NCBI GenBank assembly: GCA_963786975.1
Contig: CAWBBE010000008.1
Span: 434,001-498,000 of the forward strand
Direction of reading: 5' to 3'
Source: Palsa-506 sp963786975
GTDB lineage: Bacteria; Actinomycetota; Actinomycetes; Streptosporangiales; Streptosporangiaceae
DNA: 64,000 bases
Shown: positions 44,496-53,687 of the stretch, in pieces
Numbering within the stretch: the first letter of the stretch is position 1
Layout: every line of letters starts with the position of its first letter
Notes under the pieces: generated by a model
Database searches by the model: none
The model's input: only the letters and a program-made list of their open reading frames with translations
What the model was told of the DNA's origin: nothing
Translations under genes and position numbers: made by a program

Positions 44496-47387
44496 GTGCC
44501 GGTTCGGGGCACGATCCAGTCACCAGTCCTCGTCGGCCGGGACGCTTACCTCACCCTCATCGAGGGCCGTCTCGCTGACGCTGCCGCGGGCGCTGGCCGG
44601 ATGCTTTTCGTCGCGGGTGAGGCGGGCATCGGCAAGACACGCCTGCTCGGCTCGATCGCCCGGCACGCCCGGGCCAGCAGCTTCGCCGTCGTCCGCGCGG
44701 CGGCGTTCCCGGGTGATGTGCAGTCGCTCGCAGGGCTGCTGGTGGACCTGGCCAGCGATCTGCTGTCCGCGCCCGAGCCGGTCATGGCTGGCCTGGGGCA
44801 GAGCCTGACGTCGCGGCTGCGGGCGATCCCGGCGGACGCTGGTGACGCGCATCACCGGCGCCGCCTGCTGGTGCAGGACCTGGCCGACCTGCTGGTTACC
44901 GTCGAGCCTGGCTGCCCGGTGCTGATCGTTCTCGAGGATCTGCACTGGGCCGATGAGCTGAGCCTTGATGTGCTGGGCCATCTGGCCGGCCGGATCGCGG
45001 GTCGGCAGATGCTGGTCGCCGGTGCGTACCGCAGCGACGAGCTGTGCTCCAGCCTGCCGCTGCGTGAGCTGCGTGCCCGCCTGCTGGCCCAGCGGCTTGC
45101 CGAGGAGGTCCGGCTGCCGCGGCTGGGCCTGGACCAGACCGCGACCATGACCAGCGCCACGCTTCGCAGGCCGGCCCCGGCCCAGCTGGTGGCGGCGATC
45201 CACGAGCGCAGCGACGGCATCCCGCTGCACGTGGAAGAGTTCCTGGCCGCGATCGGCGAGGACACCCTGACCCCCCAGTCCGGCGCGGCGGTGCAGGCGG
45301 CCGCGGTGCCAGACACGCTGGGCGACGTCGTGCTGACCCGCGCCCGCCAGCTGACTGCGCTGACGCGGGACGTGGCCTCGGCCGCGGCTGTCATCGGGCG
45401 TTCCTTCGATTTCGACTTGCTGGCCGCCGTCACCGATGCCGGCCCGGATGACGTGGCCGCGGCGCTGCGCGAGCTGCAGGACGCCTATTTCGTGCTTCCC
45501 GGTGCCGATGCGGTCACCTTCGACTTCCGGCACGCGCTGATCCGCGATGCCCTCTACGCCGACACCGGCCTGCCCCTGCGGCGCCGCCTGCACGAAAAGG
45601 TGGCCGGGGCCGCTGCCGGACGCGGCTACCGCGGCGCGTTCATCTCGGCGCACTTCGAGCAGGCGGGACGTCCCGGACCGGCCTACAAGTACGCGGTCAC
45701 CGCCGCGCGCGAGGCCAGTGCGGTATCGGCGCACGGCGAGGCACTGGAGCTGTGCCGCCGGGCGGTGCGCAACCTGCCTGCCCAGCTGGCGGCGCTGGAT
45801 CAGGCCGCGCTGTTCGTCACGCTCGGCGACGAGGCCGCGGCGACCGACGACAACATCGCCGCCGCCAGGGCGTACCAGACCGCTCACGAGCTGACCGCCA
45901 GCGCCGGTGAGGTGCGTGCGGCAGCGCTGCTGGTGCCGCGCATGGTCGCGGTCGCGCACCTGCTCGGCGAGGACCTCGATGCCCGGTTGCGCACGCTGCA
46001 GGCCGCGCTGGACAGCCTGGACGGAGTCGCCGGAGCGGATCGTGAGCATGGCCGGCTGCACTCCGCGATGGCCGCGGCGTACATGCTGGACCGGCGCTTG
46101 GACGAGGCTATCCGCTATGGCGAGCGCAGCCGCGCGGAAAGCCAGCGGAACCGCGATGACGAGACTGCTCTCAACGCCGCCACTACGCTCGGCTCGGTAC
46201 TGGTCTTCGCGGGCCGGATGGATGAAGGCTGGCAGCTGCTCGAAGAGGCGATAGCCCGCGCCCGCGGCACGCAGCAGGAGGCGGAGGCGGCGCGCGGATA
46301 CCGCATGATCGGATCGTCCGCGTCAGTGCTGGTGGAATACGACCGCGCCGAGCGCTGGCTCACCGAGGGCGTCCGCTACGCGGAGCATGTCGAGCTTTGG
46401 AATCACCGGCACTACATGGCATCACATCTCGCGCACGTCCAGTGGGCAACCGGTCAATGGGACGCGGCCTCCCGTACCGCGCAGCATGCGCTGGCCGATG
46501 GACGCGGCGGCATCACCACCTGGATCACCGCGCAATACGTGCTGGGCTACCTCGCGATGGGCCGCGGTGACTGGCAGACCGCCGCCGGCTTGCTGCGGGA
46601 GGCGCTCGCCGCCGGTGAGCAGATGGCCGAGCTGCAGCGGCTGTCGCCACCGCTGTGGGGCCTGGCCGAGGTCGCGCGGTGCCGGGGAGACTATGACACG
46701 ACGCTCATCTTGTGCGAACGCGGCTACCAGGCATCGGCCGACGTCACCGACGCGGCCTACTTGTTCCCGTACCTGCTCACCGGCGTACGGGCGCACCTGG
46801 CACGCGGCGACGTTGCAGCCGCCGGGGAGTGGTCAGACCGGGTCGGCGCGGTGCTCACGGCCCGCGCCATCCCCGGCACGCTACCCGCGATCGGCCACGC
46901 CCGCGGGCTCATCCTGCTCGCCCGCGGCGACGTTCCCGCGGCACACCAGGCGCTGGAGTCGGCCAAGGAGTCATGGCGGGCCCGGCGCCGGTTCTGGGAG
47001 GGCACGTGGGCCCTGCGAGATCTCGCCGCGGCTGCCGCCAAAGCCCGGCGCCGGGGCGAGGCGGCCCTGCTCCTGGACGAGGCCCGCACCACCGCCGCGG
47101 CGGCCGGTGCCGCCACTCTCGCCGATGACGCTGACCGTCTCGCCCGATCGTTCGACCCTGGCCGGCCGGTGGACCCGTGGCATCCGCTGAGCGAACGCGA
47201 ATACGAGGTCGCCCAGCTTGTCGCGGCCGGCCTCACCAACCGGCAGATCGCGCAGCAGCTAGTGCTCGCGCCCAAGACGATCTCGGCACACATTACGCAC
47301 ATCCTCACGAAGCTGGGCGCCGCACGCCGCGCCGAGATCGCCGCGTGGTGCGCGACCGTCCGGCGGACGCCTCACAGTGACGGATGA
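44496..47387 (+). CDS. LuxR-family regulator with AAA ATPase domain (LAL type), second copy
   Basis: 963 aa from a GTG with GGAGG 7 nt upstream. Walker A is GEAGIGKT (about 41-48), Walker B VLIVLEDLHWADE (about 147-159). A long TPR-like region follows (about 350-880). The C-terminal LuxR domain begins HPLSEREYEVAQLVAAGLTN and includes APKTISAHITHILTKLG. Its sequence differs much from the copies at 2.8 kb and 60.7 kb, so these are separate paralogues rather than recent duplicates. Likely an activator with an unknown signal; the dehalogenase upstream lies on the same strand and may be co-transcribed. Confidence 0.93.
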   Translation: MPVRGTIQSPVLVGRDAYLTLIEGRLADAAAGAGRMLFVAGEAGIGKTRLLGSIARHARASSFAVVRAAAFPGDVQSLAGLLVDLASDLLSAPEPVMAGLGQSLTSRLRAIPADAGDAHHRRRLLVQDLADLLVTVEPGCPVLIVLEDLHWADELSLDVLGHLAGRIAGRQMLVAGAYRSDELCSSLPLRELRARLLAQRLAEEVRLPRLGLDQTATMTSATLRRPAPAQLVAAIHERSDGIPLHVEEFLAAIGEDTLTPQSGAAVQAAAVPDTLGDVVLTRARQLTALTRDVASAAAVIGRSFDFDLLAAVTDAGPDDVAAALRELQDAYFVLPGADAVTFDFRHALIRDALYADTGLPLRRRLHEKVAGAAAGRGYRGAFISAHFEQAGRPGPAYKYAVTAAREASAVSAHGEALELCRRAVRNLPAQLAALDQAALFVTLGDEAAATDDNIAAARAYQTAHELTASAGEVRAAALLVPRMVAVAHLLGEDLDARLRTLQAALDSLDGVAGADREHGRLHSAMAAAYMLDRRLDEAIRYGERSRAESQRNRDDETALNAATTLGSVLVFAGRMDEGWQLLEEAIARARGTQQEAEAARGYRMIGSSASVLVEYDRAERWLTEGVRYAEHVELWNHRHYMASHLAHVQWATGQWDAASRTAQHALADGRGGITTWITAQYVLGYLAMGRGDWQTAAGLLREALAAGEQMAELQRLSPPLWGLAEVARCRGDYDTTLILCERGYQASADVTDAAYLFPYLLTGVRAHLARGDVAAAGEWSDRVGAVLTARAIPGTLPAIGHARGLILLARGDVPAAHQALESAKESWRARRRFWEGTWALRDLAAAAAKARRRGEAALLLDEARTTAAAAGAATLADDADRLARSFDPGRPVDPWHPLSEREYEVAQLVAAGLTNRQIAQQLVLAPKTISAHITHILTKLGAARRAEIAAWCATVRRTPHSDG

Positions 47388-47568
47388 TCAGACGCGCACG
47401 GCTGCGGAAAGCGCTCAACCCCCTTATGCCGGGGGTCCTTCATATCCGGGGTGACTGGCCGCGCTGAGCCGGGCAGGATGCTTGGAGTGGCTCCGCGTGG
47501 ACTGGCGGCCGGACGCGGCACCCTATCCATCCGCAACATGACGGCGGCAAGGGAAGAAGGTTCCCGGA

Positions 47569-47901
47569 ATGGGCAATGACAACGAGGTCCACCACGAGTA
47601 CGAGCGCGTGGTGGTCAGCAGTGAAGGCGCAACGGCCCGGGAGATCCGCATATACGGCAGCGGGGGCCGGCTGATCCTTGAGGGCTGGCAGGTTGCCGAC
47701 GACCGCGGTCAGACTGCCTGGATCAGCGACGCCGGTGCCATAGCCGTCTTCGGCCAGCCGCTGTATCCCGGCGAGACGACGGATGCCGGTCCGCTGTGGC
47801 TCTTCGACAACTTCTCCGAAGTCAAGGAGATGGGCTCTTGTTCACCACCGTTCATGGCTGAGGTCGCCCGGGCCCTCGGCGAGCGGTACGAGCCCGCTTA
47901 G
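47569..47901 (+). CDS. Hypothetical protein, 110 aa
   Basis: Starts MGNDNEVHHEYERVVVSSEG after AAGG. Acidic, soluble, mixed alpha/beta by eye, with segments EIRIYGSGGRLILEGWQV and SPPFMAEVARALGERYEPA. Codon usage is normal for this genome. No signal peptide, cysteine cluster or known motif. It stands between the LuxR-type regulator and a DUF417-like membrane protein gene. Function unknown. Confidence 0.65.
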   Translation: MGNDNEVHHEYERVVVSSEGATAREIRIYGSGGRLILEGWQVADDRGQTAWISDAGAIAVFGQPLYPGETTDAGPLWLFDNFSEVKEMGSCSPPFMAEVARALGERYEPA

Positions 47902-48000
47902 GCCGAGTTGCACCGCCGTACCCGGGGCGCGTGTGGAAGGCTCCAGCGGGTACGTGCACAGCGAAACCGCCTGGCGGCGGGCGACCAGGGAGCAACAACA

Positions 48001-48479
48001 TGGGCACACGGCACATACCAGTTAGCGGCCTGGCTTCCGCAGGATCCTCGGTCACCCGCTACGGGCTGGTGACGACGCTGGTGTGGATCGGGGCGCTGAA
48101 GTTCACCGACTACGAGGTCCAGAACGCCGAGCCGCTGGTCACCGCGAGCCCGCTGACCTCGCGGCTTCGTAAGAAGCTGGGCGCCCAGAAGCTCGCCTGG
48201 CTCGTCGGGATCGCGCAGCTAACCCTGGGCTCATTGATCGCGGCTAAGCCGCTCGCGCCCCGGGCCTCGGCGGTGGGCAGCTTCGGAGCCGCGGGGATGA
48301 TGCTCAGTACGCTCAGCTTCCTGGCCACCACACCGGAAGCTTGGAGGGAAGGGCCGGGAGGGATACCGCAGCTGTCTGTGCTGGGCGAGGCCCTGCTCAA
48401 AGACACCGTGCTCCTCGGCGCCGCCCTCCTGACGGCCGCCGAGTCGCTGCGAGCCGCTCGCACCGGTAACCGGTCGTAG
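48001..48479 (+). CDS. DUF417 (YkgB-like) membrane protein
   Basis: 159 aa. Four hydrophobic helices are visible: about 20-36, 60-80, 92-110 and 135-150. The motif RYGLVTTLVWIGALKFTDYE, with LVTASPLTS just after, is characteristic of the YkgB/DUF417 family, inner-membrane proteins with suspected links to redox or chlorine stress. The C-terminal PQLSVLGEALLKDTVLLGAA segment also fits. The ATG at 48001 is preceded by GGAG at 10-13 nt. Function is not known. Confidence 0.82.
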
Positions 48480-48792
48480 AACGCGCTCGGCAATGTTCAG
48501 GGCCGGCCATCCCTGTCGTTTGATCTCGGTTTCTTCGCTCGACGGCAGCTGAGCACGGCGCTGCTGACCTCAGGTACCGTCCAGGGCGCTATCCATTGTC
48601 ACTGAGCACGCTCGGCCGGCGCAACGGGGCCGCGTGAGCTTGCAGCCCGAAGCAAAATGCCGCCAAGGTCGCGCATCGGTACCGGGCGCGCCGTCCCGCC
48701 GCAGCCTCCAAACGGACGCGGCTGGGTACGGCGCGCTCCGGGGGTGCCGTCGGTGGCGGAATCACGCCGTCGTCACGAAGGTTGCTACTGCC
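48480..48792. other. Intergenic, no gene recognised
   Basis: 313 bp between the DUF417 and DsbA-like genes. The DsbA frame is open into it but lacks conserved sequence before MNVEIWSD. No RNA gene, terminator with U-tract or strong repeat was seen. Confidence 0.4.
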
Positions 48793-49536
48793 ATGAATGT
48801 GGAGATCTGGTCTGACGTGGTGTGCCCGTGGTGTTACATCGGCAAGCGCCGGTTCGAACGCGCGGTTGCCTCCTTCGGCCATCCTGGCGAGGTCACGGTC
48901 ACCTACCGGTCCTTCGAGCTCGACCCGGACGCGCCCGCGCAGCGCACCGGAACCCACGCCGAGCATCTGGCCCGCAAGTACGGCATGACGATCGCCCAGG
49001 CCGAGCAGGCCAACCAGCAGATGACCCAGCGGGCGGCCGCTGACGGCCTGGAGTTCCGGCTCGACCTCATCCGTGGCGGCAACACCTTCGACGCCCACCG
49101 GCTCCTCCATCTGGCCAAAGATCACGGGCTGCAGCCGGAGATGAAGGAGCGCCTGCTGCGCGCTACCTTCACCGAAGGTCTCCCGATCGCCGGCCAGCCC
49201 GCCCTCGTACGCCTGGCCACCGAGGCCGGCCTGCCAGCCGCGCAGGTCCAGGCCGTCCTCGACGGGGACGCCTACGCCGACGCGGTGCGAGCCGATGAGC
49301 AGCAGGCCGCGCGGTACGGCATCACCGGCGTGCCGTTCTTCGTCGCCGACGGCAAGTACGCGGTCAGCGGCGCTCAGCCGCCCGAGGTGCTGCTGCACCT
49401 CCTGCGGCGTGCTTACGACGAGACAAGCCAGCTCGCGCCCGTTGCCGTCACGACCGACGGCAACTCCGAAGCGAGCTGCGACGGCGGCTCCTGCGCGGTC
49501 GCTAACGCGCCTGCCGGCGTCACAGACGGAGCCTAG
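48793..49536 (+). CDS. DsbA-family oxidoreductase (FrnE-like)
   Basis: 247 aa from the ATG at 48793. The thioredoxin-fold active site is CPWC at residues 11-14 in VVCPWCYIGKRRF, and the cis-proline region is TGVPFFVADGKYAVSGAQ. FrnE/2-hydroxychromene isomerase-like DsbA proteins are cytoplasmic, as here: no signal peptide. The C-terminal 35 residues contain CDGGSC, a second cysteine pair seen in some FrnE relatives linked to oxidative stress. Likely a disulphide isomerase or reductase; partner unknown. Confidence 0.92.
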   Translation: MNVEIWSDVVCPWCYIGKRRFERAVASFGHPGEVTVTYRSFELDPDAPAQRTGTHAEHLARKYGMTIAQAEQANQQMTQRAAADGLEFRLDLIRGGNTFDAHRLLHLAKDHGLQPEMKERLLRATFTEGLPIAGQPALVRLATEAGLPAAQVQAVLDGDAYADAVRADEQQAARYGITGVPFFVADGKYAVSGAQPPEVLLHLLRRAYDETSQLAPVAVTTDGNSEASCDGGSCAVANAPAGVTDGA

Positions 49537-49620
49537 AGCGCAACGCCGCCGTCACGCGCGCGGGCGCCGGACGCGATCCGGGCAACCACGGCATGGCCGG
49601 GCCGGCCCTGGCCTTCGGCC

Positions 49621-49763
49621 CTGGCTCTGCAAGCAGCGCCACGCCGTGGAAATGCGGCATCAACCGCCTCAAGCGCAACCGCGGCGTAGCCACCCGCTCC
49701 GATAAGCTCGCCGCCGCGCTACGAGGCAACCGTCACGATCGCAGCGATCAGCGAATGGCTACT
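49621..49763 (+). mobile_element. Degenerate C-terminal remnant of an IS5-type transposase
   Basis: Short pieces read LCKQRHAVE, CGINRLKRNRGVATRSDKLA and then, in another frame, RYEATVTIAAISEWL. This is the usual ending of IS5-group DDE transposases (INRLKR...ATRYDKLAVRYEATV...). At least two frameshifts separate the pieces, and the catalytic domain and terminal repeats are absent. It marks an old insertion in the gap between the DsbA-like gene and the esterase. Confidence 0.7.
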
Positions 49764-49802
49764 GCCCGACGTGCGAAACACGCCCCTGGCGCCGGCCTGG
49801 CG

Positions 49803-50699
49803 CTAGGGGCCGTCACCGGGTGGCCGGTCCTCGCGCAGCCAGCGGCCGATCCGCTCGACGGCCTCGTCCGCCTCCGGCACCAGCCCGGCGAACGCGTGCC
49901 AGACATGCGGCATCTCCGCCCAGATTTCGAGCGTCACGTCGACCCCCGCGGCCTGCGCCGCCGCGGCGAACCGGAGGGAGTCGTCACGCAGGATCTCGGC
50001 GTCCCCGGCCTGGATCAGGACCGGCGGCAGGCCGCGCAGGTCGGCATACAGCGGCGAGGCGTAAGGGTGCCGGGCATCCTGCCCGGCGAGGTACCAGTCC
50101 GCCGCCTCCCGCGCGCCATCCGGCGTGAGCATCACATCGGCCGCCGCCCGGCTGCGCAGCGACTCGCCGCCCAGGTCCAGGTCGGTCCACGGCGAGATGA
50201 CGACGGCCGCGCCGGGCAGCGGGTCACCGGCGTCGCGCAGCGCCACGAGCGCCGCGAGGGCCAGGCCGCCACCTGAGGAGTCGCCGCTGATGACGACCTG
50301 CCGGGCGGGCGTGCCGCCGGCGATCAGCCAGCGGTAGGCGGTCAGCGCGTCCTCGACGGCCGCCGGGAACGGATGCTCGGGGGCCAGCCGGTAGCCGGCG
50401 CTGAGCACCCGCGCCTGCGCCGCCGCCGACACCAGCGCGAGCAGGCCCCGGAGCCGGGCGGGCGAGCCGAGGTGATAGGCGCCGCCGTGGAAGAACAGCA
50501 CCACCCGCTCGGCCGTCACCCCGGCCGCGACCACCCACTCGGCCGGAACGCCATTCGCGTCGGCCGGCTCGACCTGCGTGCCCTCGGGCGGCGGCGCTCC
50601 GGCCGACCCCATCAGCGCACGGCGCTCCTGCAGCGTCAGGGTGCCCAGGTCAGCGCTTCCCACTAGCTCAAGCACGGCCTTGAGCTGCTCACTAGCCAT
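49803..50699 (-). CDS. Alpha/beta-hydrolase (HSL/acetyl esterase family)
   Basis: 298 aa. The hormone-sensitive-lipase oxyanion motif is FFHGGAYHLGS (HGG), the nucleophile elbow is SGDSSGGGLALA, and the acid and base lie in QAGDAEILRDDSLR and MPHVWHAFAGL. Family IV bacterial esterases of this kind hydrolyse short acyl esters in the cytoplasm. Length is normal. It is transcribed toward the transposase remnant. No neighbour suggests the substrate. Confidence 0.93.
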   Translation of the reverse strand: MASEQLKAVLELVGSADLGTLTLQERRALMGSAGAPPPEGTQVEPADANGVPAEWVVAAGVTAERVVLFFHGGAYHLGSPARLRGLLALVSAAAQARVLSAGYRLAPEHPFPAAVEDALTAYRWLIAGGTPARQVVISGDSSGGGLALAALVALRDAGDPLPGAAVVISPWTDLDLGGESLRSRAAADVMLTPDGAREAADWYLAGQDARHPYASPLYADLRGLPPVLIQAGDAEILRDDSLRFAAAAQAAGVDVTLEIWAEMPHVWHAFAGLVPEADEAVERIGRWLREDRPPGDGP

Positions 50700-50882
50700 C
50701 TGGCATCCTCCCCATTCCGGCGTCCTCCGTCGGCGGCCCCGTCGGAATCCTCACAGCCCGGGACCCAGCCGGCAACCGGATAAACGCGCGCCGCCGGGCT
50801 GGCCCGCGCGCCGCTAGCGGCGGCACGCGTTCATCACCCGCCGGCGCCAGCAGTTAGCTTCTCCGCGGATGTCTTCACGAAA

Positions 50883-52334
50883 TCATCGTGATTTTGGAAT
50901 GCCTGGTCGTGCGGCGGGGACGCGGCCGGCGGCCGGCCCGAAGGTGAATGCCTGGCGGCGCAGCCGGTCCCAGTCCAGTTGCGGTCGTGGCGCCGGGACG
51001 CCGGGCCGGTTGCGCGGCAGGAGTACCCGCAGTGCCAGCGGGCGGATCGTGCAGCGCACAGGGGTGGGCATCAGCACTGATTCGCCGTCGATCCCGACCG
51101 GGATCTGGGATTGGCTGGAGTCGATGATGATCTCGCGGGCGGTGAGGGTGGTGAGTTCGCGGGAGCGTGCCGCCTTACGCAGCAGGCCGGCCGCCTGGAT
51201 GGCGTTCTCGACCTTGACACCGATGACGCCGAGCACGCCCTGATCCAGCCGCGCGCGGCGGTCCAGCCCGGCAATGTCCCCGGTCTGGTACGGGTTGTTG
51301 CTGATCAGCACCGCTTGCGGCCCGTCGAGTATCAGCTGCCCGTCGGCCCGGACGACCAGGTGCGCTCCCTGGTGACCGCTGAGCAGGCCGGGGAGCATCT
51401 GCAGGACGGTGCCGGTCTTGTCGTCGCGGTAGGCGGGGCTCTCCACGATCTCGGCGTAGACGCCGAAGGACGCGTTGTTGACGAACGCGCGGTCGCCGAT
51501 CATGCCCAGGTCGATGCGCAGTTCGACGCCGTCGGTGAGGGCATCCAGGCAGCTGGCCGGGTCGCCGCGGTCGAGCCCGAGATCGAGGGCGAAATGGTTG
51601 CGGGTACCCGCCGAGATCACCAGCATCGGGATGTCCCGCCCGGCGGCGACCCCGGCGACCAGGGCCTGGGTCCCGTCGCCGCCGGCCACCCCGAGCAGGT
51701 CAGCCCCCCGGTCCACCGCGTGGCGCGCCAGCGCGGCCACGTCGATGACCCCGGGACCTTCCAGCAGGGATACCTCGGCGCCGAGCGCGACGGCCTTGTC
51801 CTTCAGCCCGAACTTGCCGACCTTGCCGCCACCCGACCTCGGGTTCATGATCATAAACGGCTGCCGCTGCCGCGCCGCCGCATACTCGACCGGACCTGCT
51901 GGCACCTCGCCGCCGGCCAGCGCCGTGCGCCCGGCGGCCGCCGCCACCGCCGCGAGCACAACGGCGAGCGCCACCACCCACACCAGCCCGGCCACGGCAT
52001 AGGCGACGATCACCAGGACCGGCGCGGCGACCAGGACCACCAGCGCCAGCCAGCGCACCATGCCGCGGTAGGCCAGGAAACAGTACGCCGCCGCGCAGCC
52101 GATCGCCAGGCCCAGCACGCCCAGCAGCAATGCGGCAATGCTTTTCAGCCCCCCGAACAGCAGCAGCACTACCACCGCGGCGATGGCCGCCGCGAACGCA
52201 AGCCTGGCCAGCCAGCGCTGGCTGCCCGTGGGACGCTCTGGCTGTCCGCCCGTCAGCCGCGGCCCGCCGGCGCCGCCCGCTCCGTGCGGCGAACCGTCCC
52301 CGCGCGCGGCCACGTCATCGTCCTTGCCTGTCAT
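50883..52334 (-). CDS. Diacylglycerol-kinase-like lipid kinase with N-terminal membrane helices
   Basis: 483 aa from the ATG at 52334, chosen for GGGAGG 6 nt upstream. After a disordered Gly-rich start, about four or five membrane helices (about 45-155) lead into a DAGK catalytic domain. That domain has MIMNPRSGGGKVGKFGL, the nucleotide motif GVAGGDGTQALVAG and ISAGTRNHFALDLGLDR, followed by the C-terminal beta domain with PVGIDGESVLMPTP. The family phosphorylates diacylglycerol, sphingosine-like or other lipids with ATP. Membrane-anchored fusions exist in actinobacteria. Divergent from the YihY gene across about 270 bp. Confidence 0.9.
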   Translation of the reverse strand: MTGKDDDVAARGDGSPHGAGGAGGPRLTGGQPERPTGSQRWLARLAFAAAIAAVVVLLLFGGLKSIAALLLGVLGLAIGCAAAYCFLAYRGMVRWLALVVLVAAPVLVIVAYAVAGLVWVVALAVVLAAVAAAAGRTALAGGEVPAGPVEYAAARQRQPFMIMNPRSGGGKVGKFGLKDKAVALGAEVSLLEGPGVIDVAALARHAVDRGADLLGVAGGDGTQALVAGVAAGRDIPMLVISAGTRNHFALDLGLDRGDPASCLDALTDGVELRIDLGMIGDRAFVNNASFGVYAEIVESPAYRDDKTGTVLQMLPGLLSGHQGAHLVVRADGQLILDGPQAVLISNNPYQTGDIAGLDRRARLDQGVLGVIGVKVENAIQAAGLLRKAARSRELTTLTAREIIIDSSQSQIPVGIDGESVLMPTPVRCTIRPLALRVLLPRNRPGVPAPRPQLDWDRLRRQAFTFGPAAGRVPAARPGIPKSR

Positions 52335-52608
52335 GCATGCCTCCCGCGGGTTCTCACCAGCGCCGTCACGCCGGGCCAGCACCCGCGTGGCCGCCGGGAA
52401 CGGCACCACCAGGTTCCGTCAGCCGGCCGCCGCATAGTCTCATCCTGTCAATCAGCGACCTGCATCGTCGCCACCCTGACTGGATGAAAAGTCACATCGG
52501 ATTGCGGGCGTAACAGCCTCGCAGGAGCGCTCCCCCGTGCTGGCCGGAAGCGCTAGCCATGCTCGCCCGCGAGTAGCCAGGGCACCAGCCCGGTTGGGAG
52601 GCTGAGGC

Positions 52609-53625
52609 ATGAACTTCGAGCGCCTGACCGCGCTGGCGAGCCGGGCCATAGCCTGGGCGGACCGCGTGCAGCGCCGGCATGGCGTGTTCGGATTCCCGTA
52701 CGCGGTGATCAAGAAGTACGGGGACGACGATGGCGGGCGCGAGGCCGCGCTCATCACCTACTACGGCTTCCTCAGCGTCTTCCCGCTGCTGCTGCTCGGG
52801 GTGGCGATCCTGTCCCGGGTGCTGGCCGGCAACCCGGAGCTGCGGCGGCGGCTCATCACCGAGACCGTGCCGTCGGCGCTGCAATCCACGGTCGAGCATT
52901 CCGCGGCCACGTTGCCGACATCGACCATCCCGTTCATCGCCGGCCTGATCGGCTTGCTGTTCTCCGGCACCGGTGTCGTGTTCTCCGCGTACCAGACGCT
53001 GAACAATGTCGCCGCCGTCCCGCGGCGCCTTCGCGCCGGGTTTTTCCCGCGGTACATCCGGGTGTTCGTGATGCTGGCGGCGCTGCTGCTCGGGGCAGTG
53101 GCGGTCGGCGCGCTCACCGTGGCGGTCACGGCGCTGCCCCGCCTGCCAGCAGCGGAACGCGCCGTGGCGGTGCTCGGGTCGGCCCTGATCGTCTTCGCCG
53201 TCCTGCTGCTCGGCGGCAGGCTGCTGCTGTCGCGGCCCGCGCCGGTCCGTGCCCTCTGGCCAGCCGCCGCGCTGGGCGCCGCGACGGTCACCCTGCTGCT
53301 CAACATCGGGCCGCCGTTGCTGGCCCGGATGGTGAGCAAGGCCGGGGCGGTCTACGGCAGTTTCGCCACCGTGGCAGGCATGTTCGCGCTGCTCTACCTG
53401 GCCAGCCAGGCACTGGTCTACTCGGCCGAGGTCGCCGCCGTACGGTATGCCCGCCTGTGGCCACGGGCCCTGGACCTAAACCGCCCCACCGCGGCCGACA
53501 ACCGCGCACTGGCTCTGCTCGCCCGCGAGCAAGAACGCATCCCGGATGCCCGGTTCGACCTCCGCCTTGTCCCCCGCGACGTGCCGCCGGCCGGCAACGA
53601 CCAGCCGGGGCCACGCCGTCCTTAA
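52609..53625 (+). CDS. YihY/virulence factor BrkB family membrane protein
   Basis: 338 aa, ATG after GGGAGGCTGAGG. Six membrane helices at about 48-70, 105-130, 150-175, 185-205, 220-240 and 250-275 match the family. The conserved start FGFPYAVIKKYGDDDGGREA then ALITYYGFLSVFPLLLLG is typical. The C-terminal 50 residues are soluble. Members are inner-membrane proteins of unproven function, once called RNase BN in error. It converges on the DUF2252 gene with 62 bp between. Confidence 0.93.
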   Translation: MNFERLTALASRAIAWADRVQRRHGVFGFPYAVIKKYGDDDGGREAALITYYGFLSVFPLLLLGVAILSRVLAGNPELRRRLITETVPSALQSTVEHSAATLPTSTIPFIAGLIGLLFSGTGVVFSAYQTLNNVAAVPRRLRAGFFPRYIRVFVMLAALLLGAVAVGALTVAVTALPRLPAAERAVAVLGSALIVFAVLLLGGRLLLSRPAPVRALWPAAALGAATVTLLLNIGPPLLARMVSKAGAVYGSFATVAGMFALLYLASQALVYSAEVAAVRYARLWPRALDLNRPTAADNRALALLAREQERIPDARFDLRLVPRDVPPAGNDQPGPRRP

Positions 53626-53687
53626 GCGTCCCGCCAGGAGGGCCCTGAACTACCGGGCCTGGTCGGTCAGCCCTTTGCACCGGATCG

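Noticed and set aside
49593..50276. A 227-codon plus-strand frame across the transposase remnant and esterase
   Set aside because: It crosses unrelated sequence in the wrong frame and is antisense to the esterase.
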